A stretch of 64,000 bases of DNA, taken from NCBI RefSeq assembly GCF_030123505.1, contig NZ_CP126115.1, forward strand, positions 4,416,001 to 4,480,000, given 5' to 3'. The stretch is from Neobacillus sp. YX16 (GTDB taxonomy: Bacteria > Bacillota > Bacilli > Bacillales > Cytobacillaceae). Position numbers and translations under genes: made by a program. Below, one piece after another: positions 1 through 9,121 of this stretch; within the stretch, counting starts at the first letter, position 1, and each line of letters begins with the position of its first letter. The notes under the pieces were generated by a model. The model made no database searches and had not been told where the DNA came from. It was given only the letters and a program-made list of their open reading frames with translations.

Positions 1-402
1 CGCTTTGTTTAATCCATCTACATATGATCGATGGTGCTTATCATGGTGCAGTCTCATGATTTCTTCCAAGATATAGGGTTCCAGCGCATTGTAGGCGTAA
101 GGTAGCTCAGGGAGAGTATGACCTCCAGGCGGGACAGTTTTTTTCTCAACCCAGATACTCCCTACTCCTTGTTTACGAGAAAAATATTCTTCCATTTGTT
201 CATGAATTTCCTCTGCTGATGCCTGTAGACTGAGCATTTCATTATCCGATAATGATTGTCCTGTATTTTCAATTAGCTCTGTAAACTGTTCCAACTGTTC
301 CCATAACTCTAAATTATCTTTCACATCTTCTGTTTCTAAGAAACTTTTCATTTCTTCATTCCATTCAAATAATTCACGAACATACTGACTAAATCGATTC
401 AT
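1..402 (-). CDS. sodF: Fe/Mn superoxide dismutase with N-terminal extension (3' end outside window)
   Basis: Partial gene running off the left edge; 134 codons are present from an ATG preceded by an AAGGGTGGG-type ribosome site. Residues about 1-85 form a charged, helical extension. Then come the SOD N-terminal signatures [15 protein letters not shown] and [17 protein letters not shown], the latter containing the first metal-binding His. The family converts superoxide to peroxide and oxygen in the cytoplasm. The extension before the SOD domain is typical of Bacillus SodF rather than SodA. The remaining metal ligands lie outside the window, so metal preference cannot be judged. Confidence 0.85.
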   Translation of the reverse strand, partial: MNRFSQYVRELFEWNEEMKSFLETEDVKDNLELWEQLEQFTELIENTGQSLSDNEMLSLQASAEEIHEQMEEYFSRKQGVGSIWVEKKTVPPGGHTLPELPYAYNALEPYILEEIMRLHHDKHHRSYVDGLNKA

Positions 403-496
403 ATTATCCCACCCTTTATTTCGAATCTACCTAAAAGGTATGAAATATATCTGTGATTATGAACAATTATGCAAATGAGACGGACCTATAACACAG

Positions 497-523
497 AAAA
501 AACTGCCCTTGCAAAAGGACAGT
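497..523 (-). terminator. Rho-independent terminator after ypuI
   Basis: On the minus strand an imperfect hairpin (ACTG-CCTT arms with one mismatch per side) is followed by TTTTTT, 14 bp after the ypuI stop codon. Confidence 0.55.
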
Positions 524-536
524 ATCAGATAATCAT

Positions 537-1025
537 TTATTTCGATTGTATCATTTTCGTACGGTAATCTGTTTCATAATATTCAAGTTCTTCTCTGACT
601 CTTTGAAATTCTCCCTCGAGTCCTTTCACTAATTCTTGTACACTTTCAGGTACGCTTTTATAAAATTTAATTGAATTTCTTCCTGTATATGCGGAACGAC
701 TATCCTCAAACCAAGCATCATTTTTTGGAGAAAAAAACTCTTCAATACATTGATGAAAAATTCGATAAAGGGTTTTTTCTGCTGTTGCTTTCTGGAACGG
801 TTCACTTAGCAAAATAACTGAGCACGCATCCAAGCCTTCTTCACAATAAACAAGCAATTTTCTCAAGTTTGACAGGACTATTTTATAATAAACACAATCT
901 CCGGATAACTGTTGCTCCATCTGCGAAATGGTTGTTTCATTTAAATAATTTTCTAGAGTACTAATCGTAGTAGTTAAAAACCCTCCTACATCTTTAAGCT
1001 GCGATTTAACCAATGAATTTCCCAT
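537..1025 (-). CDS. ypuI: YpuI-family protein (DUF3907)
   Basis: A 162-residue soluble protein of unknown function, assigned from its overall sequence and from its place beside scpAB, where B. subtilis carries ypuI. It is mostly helical, with no signal peptide, membrane segment or recognised catalytic motif. Start ATG at 1025 is preceded by a purine-rich AAAGGGGTG site. It is followed by a hairpin terminator and probably preceded in the same transcript by the small hypothetical gene at 1058-1477 (32 bp gap). Identification is from memory of the family; function is not inferred. Confidence 0.7.
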   Translation of the reverse strand: MGNSLVKSQLKDVGGFLTTTISTLENYLNETTISQMEQQLSGDCVYYKIVLSNLRKLLVYCEEGLDACSVILLSEPFQKATAEKTLYRIFHQCIEEFFSPKNDAWFEDSRSAYTGRNSIKFYKSVPESVQELVKGLEGEFQRVREELEYYETDYRTKMIQSK

Positions 1026-1057
1026 CGAAACACCCCTTTGAATTCTTTATTAAACAA

Positions 1058-1477
1058 CTATCTTGGCTGCTTAATGTAATCGAGCGGAGAACGCAGCTCG
1101 AATTTATTCGTTTGCTTAACAGCAAGTACAATTTCAGGTAATTTTTCAAAGTCAATATCTTGAAAATATGAGGCAAATTCCTGTTTAGAATTAATGTATA
1201 AACGTTTACGATTGCGCAATCCTGGATTTTTGATTAAACACACTAAGGCAACAATGTCCTTAAATGTTACTTGAATATTGTCTTTCGTGATAATTGGATT
1301 TTGCTGATAAGGAGTGAATTCCGGGAAAAATTCTTCAAAGTATCTAACATACAATACATGCAGGGTCTTTTCCTCAGAATCCTCGATAAATGTAACTTCA
1401 CTTCTATTAAAGAAGTCTTCTGAAGTATTTGATTTTTCCTTTTCCAATTCGTATCCGATGCATTCTTTAATTAACAA
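1058..1477 (-). CDS. Hypothetical protein, 139 aa
   Basis: Not recognised. The frame opens with TTG at 1477, with an AAAGGGG ribosome site about 10 bp upstream, and lies 32 bp ahead of ypuI on the same strand, so the two are probably co-transcribed. The product is acidic in its first third, then mixed, with a hydrophobic stretch around IVALVCLIKNPG (residues about 80-90) too short and polar to be a clear membrane helix. No signal peptide or cysteine motif. Codon use resembles the neighbours. The nested repeat at 1595-1981 separates it from scpB. Confidence 0.6.
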   Translation of the reverse strand: MLIKECIGYELEKEKSNTSEDFFNRSEVTFIEDSEEKTLHVLYVRYFEEFFPEFTPYQQNPIITKDNIQVTFKDIVALVCLIKNPGLRNRKRLYINSKQEFASYFQDIDFEKLPEIVLAVKQTNKFELRSPLDYIKQPR

Positions 1478-1594
1478 TTAAATCAATCCCCTTTGGTCAT
1501 TAACAATAAGTTGAATCTTCGGAATTTCATTTAAATCGTATTTCTATTTTAACACATCTAAAATGAATTGTTTTATTTTTAAGCGATTTTAAAA

Positions 1595-1981
1595 TAGTCT
1601 GTTGATTTCCGCTCCACTAAGGAAAGCTTCTTTGAACAATCACCGCAGGGACAGGCGGTCTTTGCCGGTCACGAGGCTCTTCGCTTTCCGCAGGCGGTCC
1701 GGGAAGCCTGTCTAGCTACAGCGCCTAGCCCCTCGAGTCGCTTCGGTCCCAACGTTGAAGTCAAAGAACGACTTCATCGTCAGGCCCTCCAGCGCTTGTC
1801 GGGGCTGTACAAGGCGCTTCCGCTTTTCCTACTCCTCGGCGCTTAGAGATGAGCGGGGTCTCCCCTGCCCTGTCCTCCTGCAGGACATTGATTTACATCT
1901 TCGAATCTGCCCACGCACGAAGAAAATGCGATAGCATTTTCGAGGAGTCTCGCGCCTTCCGCGGAAATCAATTTATGAGCT
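1595..1981 (-). repeat. Family B (MITE-like) repeat, interrupted by a family A repeat
   Basis: The two flanks (about 1595-1709 and 1829-1981) match, in inverse orientation, the outer portions of the family B element at 29645-29905. Shared segments include CTGTTGATTT, CGCTCCACTAAGGAA, CACCGCAGGGACAGGCGGTC, AGGACATTGATTTACATC and GAAAATGCGATAGCATTTTC. The middle (1710-1828) is a family A repeat. The 12-bp termini seen in the intact copies are degraded here (left end reads ATAGTCTGTTGATTT). This fills most of the gene-free gap between the 139-aa gene and scpB; the rest is AT-rich with nothing recognisable. Confidence 0.75.
1710..1828 (-). repeat. Family A repeat nested inside family B
   Basis: Reads on the minus strand as AAAAGCGGAAGCGCCTTG ... 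AGGCGCTGTAGCTAGAC, the same ends as the copies at 4999-5118 and 25303-25450. The middle portion (GTCGTTCTTTGACTTCAACG) differs from the other copies but keeps an inverted-repeat character. It sits inside a family B element. Confidence 0.7.
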
Positions 1982-1995
1982 TTAAATATCTATCC

Positions 1996-2583
1996 TTAAG
2001 AATTAATACTTTCCTGAAACTTCTCGAAGAACAGGTCTGCTTCTTCTTGGACAAATTCTTCTTCGACTCGGTCAGGTAGCTTGGGTAATTCCTCAATGTT
2101 TTTTAGACCGAAATAATCAAGAAATTCTTTAGTGGTCCCATATAGGTAGGCTCTCCCTGTTCCCTCCGCTCTTCCAACTTCCTTAATGAGTGCTTTTGTC
2201 ATTAGGGTATGAAGTGGTCTTTCCGTTTTTACTCCGCGTATTTCTTCTATTTCAGCACGAGTGATTGGCTGTTTATATGCAATAATCGCCAATGTTTCCA
2301 AAGCTGCCTGTGATAGGGTAGCCGTGTTGGGTGAGTCTACAAGCCTTTTTAAGTACGTTGCGTTTTCTTTTTTTGTGGCAAGCTGATACGTACCTGCAAG
2401 CTGAACAATCATGATTCCACGTTTGCTGTCCTTTTCATACACCTGTATTAATTCTTCTACTATTTCTCCGGCCTTCAATTCCTCTACCTCTAGGACCTCA
2501 GCAACATGCTTTAAAGTAAGTCCTTCATCACCAGCCGCAAATAAAAGACTCTCTAAAATGCTATGCCAATTTATTATCTCCAA
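1996..2583 (-). CDS. scpB: Segregation and condensation protein B
   Basis: ScpB (195 aa) is the winged-helix kite subunit of the Smc-ScpAB condensin, which compacts and segregates the nucleoid. Sequence support: [17 protein letters not shown] near the N-terminus, the conserved [25 protein letters not shown] block (residues about 90-115) and [18 protein letters not shown] near the C-terminus. Length matches the family. It lies 5 bp downstream of scpA, an arrangement conserved in Firmicutes. Its stop codon lies just beyond the degraded end of the family B repeat. Confidence 0.97.
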   Translation of the reverse strand: MEIINWHSILESLLFAAGDEGLTLKHVAEVLEVEELKAGEIVEELIQVYEKDSKRGIMIVQLAGTYQLATKKENATYLKRLVDSPNTATLSQAALETLAIIAYKQPITRAEIEEIRGVKTERPLHTLMTKALIKEVGRAEGTGRAYLYGTTKEFLDYFGLKNIEELPKLPDRVEEEFVQEEADLFFEKFQESINS

Positions 2584-2588
2584 GCCCC

Positions 2589-3344
2589 TTACACTCCTTC
2601 TTGTATTGCATGAACAAAGATGTCCCCAAAGTTTTCATTTTGCTCTACATCAATTTCTTTTCTTTTGATTAGCTCCAAAACTGCCAAAAACGTCACAACA
2701 ATATGCTCCTTTGCAGGAATAGGGAATAAATCATTGAAGTTTTTCCGGCCTTTTAAATGTTTTAACTCACTCATTATTTCAGTCATTCTTGTTTCAATGG
2801 ATATTTCTTGCCTAGCAATCTTTGTGGACAATGGGCGTTGCAGCTTTTTTCTTCTTAAAAGTTTCTGAAAAGCAGCCAGCATATCATATAGGGTGATATT
2901 TATTTCTACTTTTTCTGGTTGTTTTTCCTTTGCAAGATCCGAAAGGTCGCTTGGAGGTTTCGTATACATGAGTCCGCGCTCCTCTTCCAGTGACTTTAAA
3001 TCATGCGCGGCTTCTTTATATTTTCGATATTCAATTAACCTTTCAACAAGCTCATCTCTAGGGTCTTCTTCATAATTAATTTCTGAATTGAAGTCATCCA
3101 ATTCCTCTTCATGCTTTGGTAAAAGCATTTTACTTTTAATCGCTAATAAGGTTGCTGCCATTACTAAAAACTCACTGGCAATATCCAATTTAAGTTCGGT
3201 CATTGTTTTAATATAGATTAAGTATTGCTCGGTAATTTGGGCAACAGGAATATCGTATATATCAATTTCTAATCGATTAATTAAATGGAGGAGTAAATCT
3301 AATGGTCCTTCAAATGCGTCAATTTTTACATTATAGTGTATCAT
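2589..3344 (-). CDS. scpA: Segregation and condensation protein A
   Basis: ScpA (251 aa) is the kleisin of the Smc-ScpAB complex, bridging the SMC head and neck. The N-terminal kleisin signature [12 protein letters not shown] (residues about 11-22) and [10 protein letters not shown] (about 67-76) are present, with an acidic linker and a C-terminal winged-helix part ([16 protein letters not shown]). The ATG at 3344 has a GGTGAAAG ribosome site. First gene of an scpA-scpB operon. Upstream lies a divergent YjcZ-like miniprotein gene. Confidence 0.97.
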   Translation of the reverse strand: MIHYNVKIDAFEGPLDLLLHLINRLEIDIYDIPVAQITEQYLIYIKTMTELKLDIASEFLVMAATLLAIKSKMLLPKHEEELDDFNSEINYEEDPRDELVERLIEYRKYKEAAHDLKSLEEERGLMYTKPPSDLSDLAKEKQPEKVEINITLYDMLAAFQKLLRRKKLQRPLSTKIARQEISIETRMTEIMSELKHLKGRKNFNDLFPIPAKEHIVVTFLAVLELIKRKEIDVEQNENFGDIFVHAIQEGV

Positions 3345-3543
3345 CTTTCACCAGAATCCTCGAAGTAAATTTCATAAAAATCATGACTATTATTAGTATA
3401 GAGGATTCATATACGTTATCCAATAGAAAAATCATTACCATTCTAAAATTTAAAAATGGGATGTTGACCTATAACACTGGACAACCAGCCTACATATGAT
3501 GAGAGTGAAAAGAATAACAAAACACTATAGGAGGTTTTTGAAT

Positions 3544-3633
3544 ATGTCTGATGGTCACGGTTTTGGAGGCGGTTTTGCTTTAATCGTAGTTCTATTCATT
3601 CTGTTAATTATTGTTGGTGCTTCCTGGTTTTAA
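3544..3633 (+). CDS. YjcZ-like sporulation miniprotein, 29 aa
   Basis: A 29-residue product: a Gly-rich start (MSDGHGFGGGFALIVVLF) running into one hydrophobic helix that ends in SWF. It has an excellent ribosome site (AGGAGG, 8-9 bp before the ATG) and its own strong terminator at 3661. This composition is characteristic of the YjcZ/SscA family of tiny spore-associated membrane peptides in Bacillus. The family assignment comes from the pattern; a role in spore coat or membrane is inference. Too short for ordinary gene finders. Confidence 0.75.
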   Translation: MSDGHGFGGGFALIVVLFILLIIVGASWF

Positions 3634-3660
3634 TTAGAAACGCCAAAGTAAGCTAGCAAG

Positions 3661-3687
3661 AAAGCCCGCCTTTTGGGGCGGGCTTTT
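3661..3687 (+). terminator. Rho-independent terminator of the YjcZ-like gene
   Basis: Stem AAGCCCGCC / GGCGGGCTT followed by TTTTT. Confidence 0.9.
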
Positions 3688-3761
3688 TCCTTTTGAATTA
3701 TTCTGAAGAAACAATGATTATATGCTACACTGTACATATCTTAACTATTAGGGGTGATTTT

Positions 3762-4283
3762 TTGTACCCGAAGGAGTATGTTCAATTTTTAGTTCATTTT
3801 AATGGTGATCGTGATTATTTTGAATGCCACGAAATACTAGAGGAATATTGGAAGGAATCTAACGATAAGCAAAAGGATTCCATCTGGGTAGGGTTCATCC
3901 TATTAGCGGTTTCAAGGTACCATCATCGCCGGGGAAATTTTAATGGTGCCGAAAGAACGCTGAAAAAGGCTATTAAAATCCTGTCCTTAAAGGCAAATGG
4001 TTTAATCCTACAGGGGTTAGATGTTAATGTTTTATTCCCTTTACTCTCAAAACTTATTGAGGAAATCGAAAAAGAGGAATGCTATCAAAGCATTAATCTT
4101 CCTGTAATCGATTCTACTCTATTAACCGCATGTATAAAGGGTTGTGAAGAATTAGGTTTTATCTGGGGTGAGAGAAGTAACTTAGAGGATGAATTCATCG
4201 TGCATAGGCATAAATTACGCGATAGGACAATGGTCATGGAAGAACGTATGGAAGCACTAAGGAATAGAAAAGGCAACGAATAA
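3762..4283 (+). CDS. ypuF: DUF309 protein YpuF
   Basis: A 173-aa helical protein containing the DUF309 signature FECHEILEEYWKE (residues about 23-35) followed by a helix with YHHRRGNFNGA. In B. subtilis ypuF lies next to scpA, as here. The start is placed at TTG 3762 (protein begins M-YPKEYVQF) because GGGGTGA lies 5 bp upstream and homology begins there; an in-frame start further upstream has no ribosome site. Biochemical function is unknown; the His/Glu/Trp cluster suggests a conserved pocket. Convergent with ribT. Confidence 0.85.
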   Translation: MYPKEYVQFLVHFNGDRDYFECHEILEEYWKESNDKQKDSIWVGFILLAVSRYHHRRGNFNGAERTLKKAIKILSLKANGLILQGLDVNVLFPLLSKLIEEIEKEECYQSINLPVIDSTLLTACIKGCEELGFIWGERSNLEDEFIVHRHKLRDRTMVMEERMEALRNRKGNE

Positions 4284-4298
4284 ATCCTCGTTGCCTTT
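4270..4298. terminator. Bidirectional terminator between ypuF and ribT
   Basis: Hairpin AAAGGCAACGA / TCGTTGCCTTT that overlaps the ypuF stop codon. T-rich sequence follows on the plus strand. Confidence 0.75.
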
Positions 4299-4309
4299 CA
4301 TTTCTTTAG

Positions 4310-4678
<369 letters not shown>

Positions 4679-4825
4679 TTAAATAAACCCAGTTAGGGAT
4701 AATATATTTTTTCTAACAAATTCATAAAAATACAGTTTTCTCTATAATATGTAACCAAATTCGTAAAGTGTTTCATTATTGTCAATCATACATAATAAAT
4801 GTTTATCTATCAATCCCAAGTAACA

Positions 4826-4918
4826 TTATTTCGGTACAATAAAAACCCAATAAATAATCCCCCAAATAAGTGCTAGTCCTACAAGGATACCAAACACACT
4901 CCAATTACTTTTCTTCAT
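4826..4918 (-). CDS. Small single-pass membrane protein, 30 aa
   Basis: Not recognised as a named family. The product starts MKKSNWSVFGILVG, continues as one strongly hydrophobic helix with three further aromatic residues, and ends VPK. The GGAGG ribosome site is 7 bp before the ATG. Positive residues at the start predict an N-in topology. It stands alone between ribT and a family A repeat. Confidence 0.6.
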   Translation of the reverse strand: MKKSNWSVFGILVGLALIWGIIYWVFIVPK

Positions 4919-4998
4919 AAAAAATCCTCCAAATACAATTTGAAGATAGCGTACATGTTGTCATTCTACACTATATACAAAAAATAATCCATTAACAT

Positions 4999-5118
4999 AA
5001 AAAGCGGAAGCGCCTTGCACAGGGGCGACAGGCATAAGACGAGCCGGCAAGAAGGTTGATCTTTACCTTCTTGCCGGATTGACTTGTGGCCCCGAGCCCC
5101 TAGGCGCTGTAGCTGGAT
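4999..5118 (+). repeat. Family A interspersed repeat, copy 1
   Basis: Starts AAAAGCGGAAGCGCCTTG and ends TAGGCGCTGTAGCTGGA. The core is GACAGGCATAAGACGAGCC, then an inverted repeat formed by CCGGCAAGAAGGT and its complement ACCTTCTTGCCGG. Closely matches the copies at 25303, 33899 and (inverted) 58663. No coding capacity, so it is probably a structured RNA or MITE-like element. Confidence 0.85.
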
Positions 5119-5130
5119 TAGAAAATAAAT

Positions 5131-5156
5131 AAACTGCCGCTTTGGCGGCAGCTTGT
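5131..5156 (-). terminator. Terminator after lysA
   Basis: Hairpin CTGCCGC-TTTG-GCGGCAG directly after the lysA stop; the T-tract on the minus strand is short (TTTATTTATTTT). Confidence 0.6.
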
Positions 5157-6461
5157 TTATTTTAATGGCAGGTCTAACCGAAGTAAATCTTCATATGTTT
5201 CTCTTTTTACAACAAGTGTTGACTTCCCATTTTCAACAAAGACCACTGCAGGACGTGGAATACGATTATAATTATTTGCCATCGAATATCCATATGCACC
5301 TGTACAAAAAACAGCAAGAAGATCATCATCTTTTGTTTCCGGAAGTGGTAAATCCCAAATCAGCATATCACCAGATTCACAGCATTTACCAGCAACGGAA
5401 ACCTTAGTCGTGGCTTCTGCCAATGGTCTATTTGCAAGTACCGCTTCATACTTCGCCTGATAGAGAGCAGGTCTTATATTGTCACTCATCCCGCCATCTA
5501 CCGCTAAATATTTTCTCACGCCAGGAACTTCTTTAGAAGAACCAATTTGATATAGTGTTGTACCCGCGTCACCAACAAGTGACCTTCCAGGTTCTATCCA
5601 AATTTCTGGCATTGTCATTGAGTAATCCTGAATTAATCTCTTTACCTCTTTTATAATTTCACTAACATATTGTGAAGGCAGCAGCGGTTCATCTTCACTA
5701 GTATAGCGAATCCCAAAACCTCCGCCTAGATTAAGGACTTTTGCTTTAAAGTTAAGTGTATTTCTCCATTGATTCATTTTGCCAACAATCTTTTCAGCAG
5801 CAAGTAAGAAACCGGTTGTCTCAAAGATTTGGGATCCAATATGACAATGTAATCCTAGCACATCAAAGTGATTACAACGTAGTGCAGTTACTAAAGCTTC
5901 CTCCGCTTGTCCATTTTGCAAATCAAAACCAAATTTCGAATCTTCCTGACCTGTTAAGATATAATCATGTGTATGCGCTTCAATTCCTGGAGTAACCCGG
6001 AGTAAAATACTAACTGATGCATTTTGTTCCATGCAGATTGTTTTTAAAAGCTCTAATTCATAAAAATTATCAACTACAATACAGCCAATTTTGTTGTCTA
6101 ACGCCATTTCTAATTCTTCTCTACTTTTATTGTTGCCATGAAAGTGAATTCTTTCAGCCGGAAATCCAGCAGCGATGGCAGTATATAACTCTCCGCCTGA
6201 GACTACATCGAGAGATAATCCTTCTTCCTCAGCAAGCTGAAGCATGGCAATCGTCGAAAAGGCCTTACTGGCATACGCAACCTGTGCTTTAATATTTTGC
6301 TCGTCAAAGGTCTTCTTAAATCCTCTCGCTCTTTCCCTCATTAATGATACATCATATACATAGAGAGGAGTTCCAAATTGCTCGGCCAACTCTATTGCAT
6401 CAACTCCGCCAATTTCCAAATTTCCCTTGCCGTTTACGCCTGTTGTCCCGTAAAAATACAT
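5157..6461 (-). CDS. lysA: Diaminopimelate decarboxylase
   Basis: Catalyses meso-diaminopimelate to L-lysine plus CO2, the last step of lysine synthesis; PLP-dependent fold III enzyme in the cytoplasm. At 434 aa it is the usual length. Visible features: PLP lysine in VAYASKAF (residues about 61-68), HCHIGSQIF (about 205), the phosphate-binding GGGFG (about 248-252), EPGRSLVGDAG, and the CESGD loop that supplies the catalytic Cys of the dimer partner. It stands between a repeat-containing intergenic region and spoVAF, as in B. subtilis. Confidence 0.97.
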   Translation of the reverse strand: MYFYGTTGVNGKGNLEIGGVDAIELAEQFGTPLYVYDVSLMRERARGFKKTFDEQNIKAQVAYASKAFSTIAMLQLAEEEGLSLDVVSGGELYTAIAAGFPAERIHFHGNNKSREELEMALDNKIGCIVVDNFYELELLKTICMEQNASVSILLRVTPGIEAHTHDYILTGQEDSKFGFDLQNGQAEEALVTALRCNHFDVLGLHCHIGSQIFETTGFLLAAEKIVGKMNQWRNTLNFKAKVLNLGGGFGIRYTSEDEPLLPSQYVSEIIKEVKRLIQDYSMTMPEIWIEPGRSLVGDAGTTLYQIGSSKEVPGVRKYLAVDGGMSDNIRPALYQAKYEAVLANRPLAEATTKVSVAGKCCESGDMLIWDLPLPETKDDDLLAVFCTGAYGYSMANNYNRIPRPAVVFVENGKSTLVVKRETYEDLLRLDLPLK

Positions 6462-6528
6462 TCCCTTCCCTCTCTCCGCAAAAACTCTTTATTAGTTTAT
6501 GGTACTTGATTAAAAAAGTAATAAATAA

Positions 6529-6560
6529 ATAGACAGAATCCCAAAGGATACTGCCTATTT
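6529..6560 (-). terminator. Possible terminator of the spoVA operon
   Basis: Imperfect hairpin AATAGACAG ... CTGCCTATT with a large loop, followed on the minus strand by TTTATTTATT. The T-tract is weak. Confidence 0.4.
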
Positions 6561-6625
6561 TTAGCTTTTTATCCTTTTAGATAATTAAAAATACTTTAGC
6601 ATAACCAAATCTTTTCCGCAATAAT

Positions 6626-8110
6626 TTATTCTCCATCCGGCGGCTGACGGTAGCGATTCCTCGGATGGACAATACTCGGACGAAGGATCGAGCCAGGTAC
6701 TGCCCGTCGGAAAATAATTTGTAAGAATCCCTTTGGTTCAAAAGGGAGAAATGGCCAAAAGTACGGTGTATTTAAAGTGCGTGTTGTTACTAGATGAATA
6801 AACAGCAAGGTGGAACCAATAACAAAGCCTGGTGTATGAAAAATTGATACTAGAATTACTAGAACGATTCGGCCAATTTTATTTGCTACACTTAACTCAT
6901 AACTTGGGGTGGTAAATGAACCGATACCTGCCACCGCAACATATAGAATCACTTCAGGAACAAACAAACCAACTTCAATAGCAATCTGACCAATCAATAC
7001 CGCCGCAATCAACCCCATAGCGGTTGATAGGGGAGTTGGTGTATGTATGGCTGCAATCTTTAAAAATTCAAGACCAAAATCAGCTAGTAATATTTGAAAC
7101 ACCACTGGTATATTCGTTTGTTCATTTGGTCCGATATACGAGAGCTTATCTGGCAGCAAGGACGGTTCTAATACAAACAACAGCCATAACGGAAGTAAAA
7201 ATATTGATGTTAGAATTCCTAAAAACCTAGACCAGCGGACAAAGGTCCCCATTATAGGCGCTTCACGGAACTCCTCAGCGTGTTGTACATGATGGAAATA
7301 AGTGGTTGGTGCAATGATGACACTTGGTGACGTATCTACATAAATAACCACATGACCTTCTAATAGATGAGCAGCAGCTACATCGGCACGTTCTGTGTAT
7401 CTTACCAACGGATAAGGATTAAATCCTTGTTTTAGAATAAACTCTTCTATTGTTTTATCGGCCATCGGAATCCCATCGATTTTAATGGACTTAAGTTCTT
7501 TACGAAGAATATTAACTAAGTCTGGATCTGCAATATCATTTATGTAGCCAATGGCTATATCTGTTTTTGAACGTTCACCCACCTTTAGAATCTCAAAGCG
7601 CAGACGTTCATCACGTATTCTTCTTCTTGTTAATGCAGTATTAATAACAATGTTTTCCACAAACCCGTCACGTGAACCTCTAACCACTTTTTCAGTATCT
7701 GGCTCTTGTGGTGAACGGCCTGGGTAGCTTCTGACATCTACTGCAAGTGCAGTATTTGCTCCTTCCACTACCACAACAATTAATCCAGATAAAACCTGAG
7801 TGACCATTTCATCAAGTGTTTTTACTGGACTAACCGATTGGTTGACGAGCCGGTTCTCGACTATTTTAAAAAGATCTGCTGACAATTTCTCATGATCATT
7901 AATGCGTACTAATTCTTCAACGGTCTCAATAATAAATTGAGTATCACATAAACCAGTTATCCAGTAAAAGTGGACATCTTTTTTAAGAATTTTTAACTTA
8001 CGAACACCAAAGTCAAAACTTACACCCAGCCCAACCCGCTGTTTCATGTAATGTTCAATTTCTTGCAGCGATTCAGGAATCGGCCATGCTTGCTCGTTCT
8101 CTCTCGTCAC
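6626..8110 (-). CDS. spoVAF: Stage V sporulation protein AF (GerA-family)
   Basis: A 494-aa membrane protein of the GerA/SpoVAF germinant-receptor A-subunit family, made in the forespore and linked to germination efficiency. The soluble N-terminal region has the GerA motifs [15 protein letters not shown] and [10 protein letters not shown] (residues about 115-155). About five hydrophobic segments follow between residues 285 and 455, including [16 protein letters not shown]. The start is placed at GTG 8110 because AAAGGAG lies 8 bp upstream; the GTG at 8119 overlaps that site. Its start overlaps the spoVAEA end by 38 bp, implying translational coupling. Confidence 0.93.
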   Translation of the reverse strand: MTRENEQAWPIPESLQEIEHYMKQRVGLGVSFDFGVRKLKILKKDVHFYWITGLCDTQFIIETVEELVRINDHEKLSADLFKIVENRLVNQSVSPVKTLDEMVTQVLSGLIVVVVEGANTALAVDVRSYPGRSPQEPDTEKVVRGSRDGFVENIVINTALTRRRIRDERLRFEILKVGERSKTDIAIGYINDIADPDLVNILRKELKSIKIDGIPMADKTIEEFILKQGFNPYPLVRYTERADVAAAHLLEGHVVIYVDTSPSVIIAPTTYFHHVQHAEEFREAPIMGTFVRWSRFLGILTSIFLLPLWLLFVLEPSLLPDKLSYIGPNEQTNIPVVFQILLADFGLEFLKIAAIHTPTPLSTAMGLIAAVLIGQIAIEVGLFVPEVILYVAVAGIGSFTTPSYELSVANKIGRIVLVILVSIFHTPGFVIGSTLLFIHLVTTRTLNTPYFWPFLPFEPKGFLQIIFRRAVPGSILRPSIVHPRNRYRQPPDGE

Positions 8111-8672
8111 GAAATCCACTCCTTTCGAGGATTAGTTCTACCGCTTTTTTCGTAATGGGAGCACCGCGTTCATAGTGGTCCCTCCTTGCCATTTTTCCTA
8201 CATCTCCAATTCCAACAATGATTGGAACATCTAATTCATCAAGGCAGTATACGGTGTCTCCATTTAATCTTCCAATCTCTAGCTCTGGTATACCATGTTT
8301 ATCTACACCATAGGGAGTTAATTCACCATCCCGATCAATACTTACATCGATTCTAGTCCACTCTGCCTGATGAGTTTTTGCAGCAACTGCGATAATCCCC
8401 AATACTTCAATATCCTTATGGGTGGCGACGTATTTTAAAGCTCGCTCTCCCGCACCTTCACCAACAAGTCCACTGTCATCAAACATTACTAATACCGGAT
8501 CATTAGCTGCCTTTTTAATTAGCTTTACAAGCTCCTCCCCTGTTAGTGCAGAAGGATTCCCATGAGACTGCGTAATACAACGCCCGCCCACTTCATGAGC
8601 GACATGCTCTACTGCCCTCTTTGCATACTCATCACCATCAGTAATTAATATAACCCGCCTTCGAATGCTCAT
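8073..8672 (-). CDS. spoVAEA: Stage V sporulation protein AEA
   Basis: A 199-aa soluble protein whose N-terminus ([22 protein letters not shown]) and the segments [24 protein letters not shown] and [14 protein letters not shown] are characteristic of SpoVAEa of the spoVA operon. The start at 8672 follows a GGAAAGGA site; a longer in-frame upstream extension lacks homology. It lies 26 bp after spoVAB. In B. subtilis three genes (spoVAC, spoVAD, spoVAEB) separate these two; they are missing here. SpoVA proteins move dipicolinic acid into and out of spores, and AEA is an accessory, non-essential member. Confidence 0.9.
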   Translation of the reverse strand: MSIRRRVILITDGDEYAKRAVEHVAHEVGGRCITQSHGNPSALTGEELVKLIKKAANDPVLVMFDDSGLVGEGAGERALKYVATHKDIEVLGIIAVAAKTHQAEWTRIDVSIDRDGELTPYGVDKHGIPELEIGRLNGDTVYCLDELDVPIIVGIGDVGKMARRDHYERGAPITKKAVELILERSGFRDERERASMADS

Positions 8673-8698
8673 ACTTCGTTGTCCTTTCCAGGCCGAGA

Positions 8699-9121
8699 TT
8701 AATGATGAACAAAATAGACCCATTGAAAAATTGACCCAACGATTTTCCCTAAAACAATCGCCATAATTAAGATGATTATTTTCCCATCAATCCCCAGTCT
8801 TTTAGCAAGAACAGGAAAAACGTTTAATACTTCTGTTAGTCCTGCCGCTAACATTCCAACAAAGACTCCTCCAGCAAATCCAAGAGGGAGCATAAAATAT
8901 GGGGATATTCCCAATATTGGATCTCTTAAGCTTCCTAGACAACCTGATAGTGCTCCTATAACGACAGCCCATTCATAGTGCCGAATCATCTTCATTGTCT
9001 TCGATAATTGTGTCAGCCTTGGGATAATTCCAAGCACTGTAAGAAAGGCTACAAAACCTGAACCAACTGCTAATCCACCTGCAAGCCCAATAAACATAAC
9101 CGCGATGACTTTAATCGTCAT
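8699..9121 (-). CDS. spoVAB: Stage V sporulation protein AB
   Basis: A 140-aa integral membrane protein with about four hydrophobic segments, with [18 protein letters not shown] and [17 protein letters not shown] visible. It matches SpoVAB in size and position between spoVAA and the remaining spoVA genes. It overlaps the spoVAA stop by 11 bp. Forespore-specific component of the dipicolinate system; precise role not established. Confidence 0.9.
   Translation of the reverse strand: MTIKVIAVMFIGLAGGLAVGSGFVAFLTVLGIIPRLTQLSKTMKMIRHYEWAVVIGALSGCLGSLRDPILGISPYFMLPLGFAGGVFVGMLAAGLTEVLNVFPVLAKRLGIDGKIIILIMAIVLGKIVGSIFQWVYFVHH

Noticed and set aside
1849..2079. 76-aa plus-strand frame across the family B repeat and the end of scpB
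   Set aside because: It lies in repeat sequence and runs antisense into scpB; a similar frame at 29652-29885 is also repeat-derived. No ribosome site.
4999..5118. Family A repeat as a rho-independent terminator
   Set aside because: It contains pairing arms but lacks a T-tract after them in any copy, and a separate terminator-like hairpin already follows lysA.
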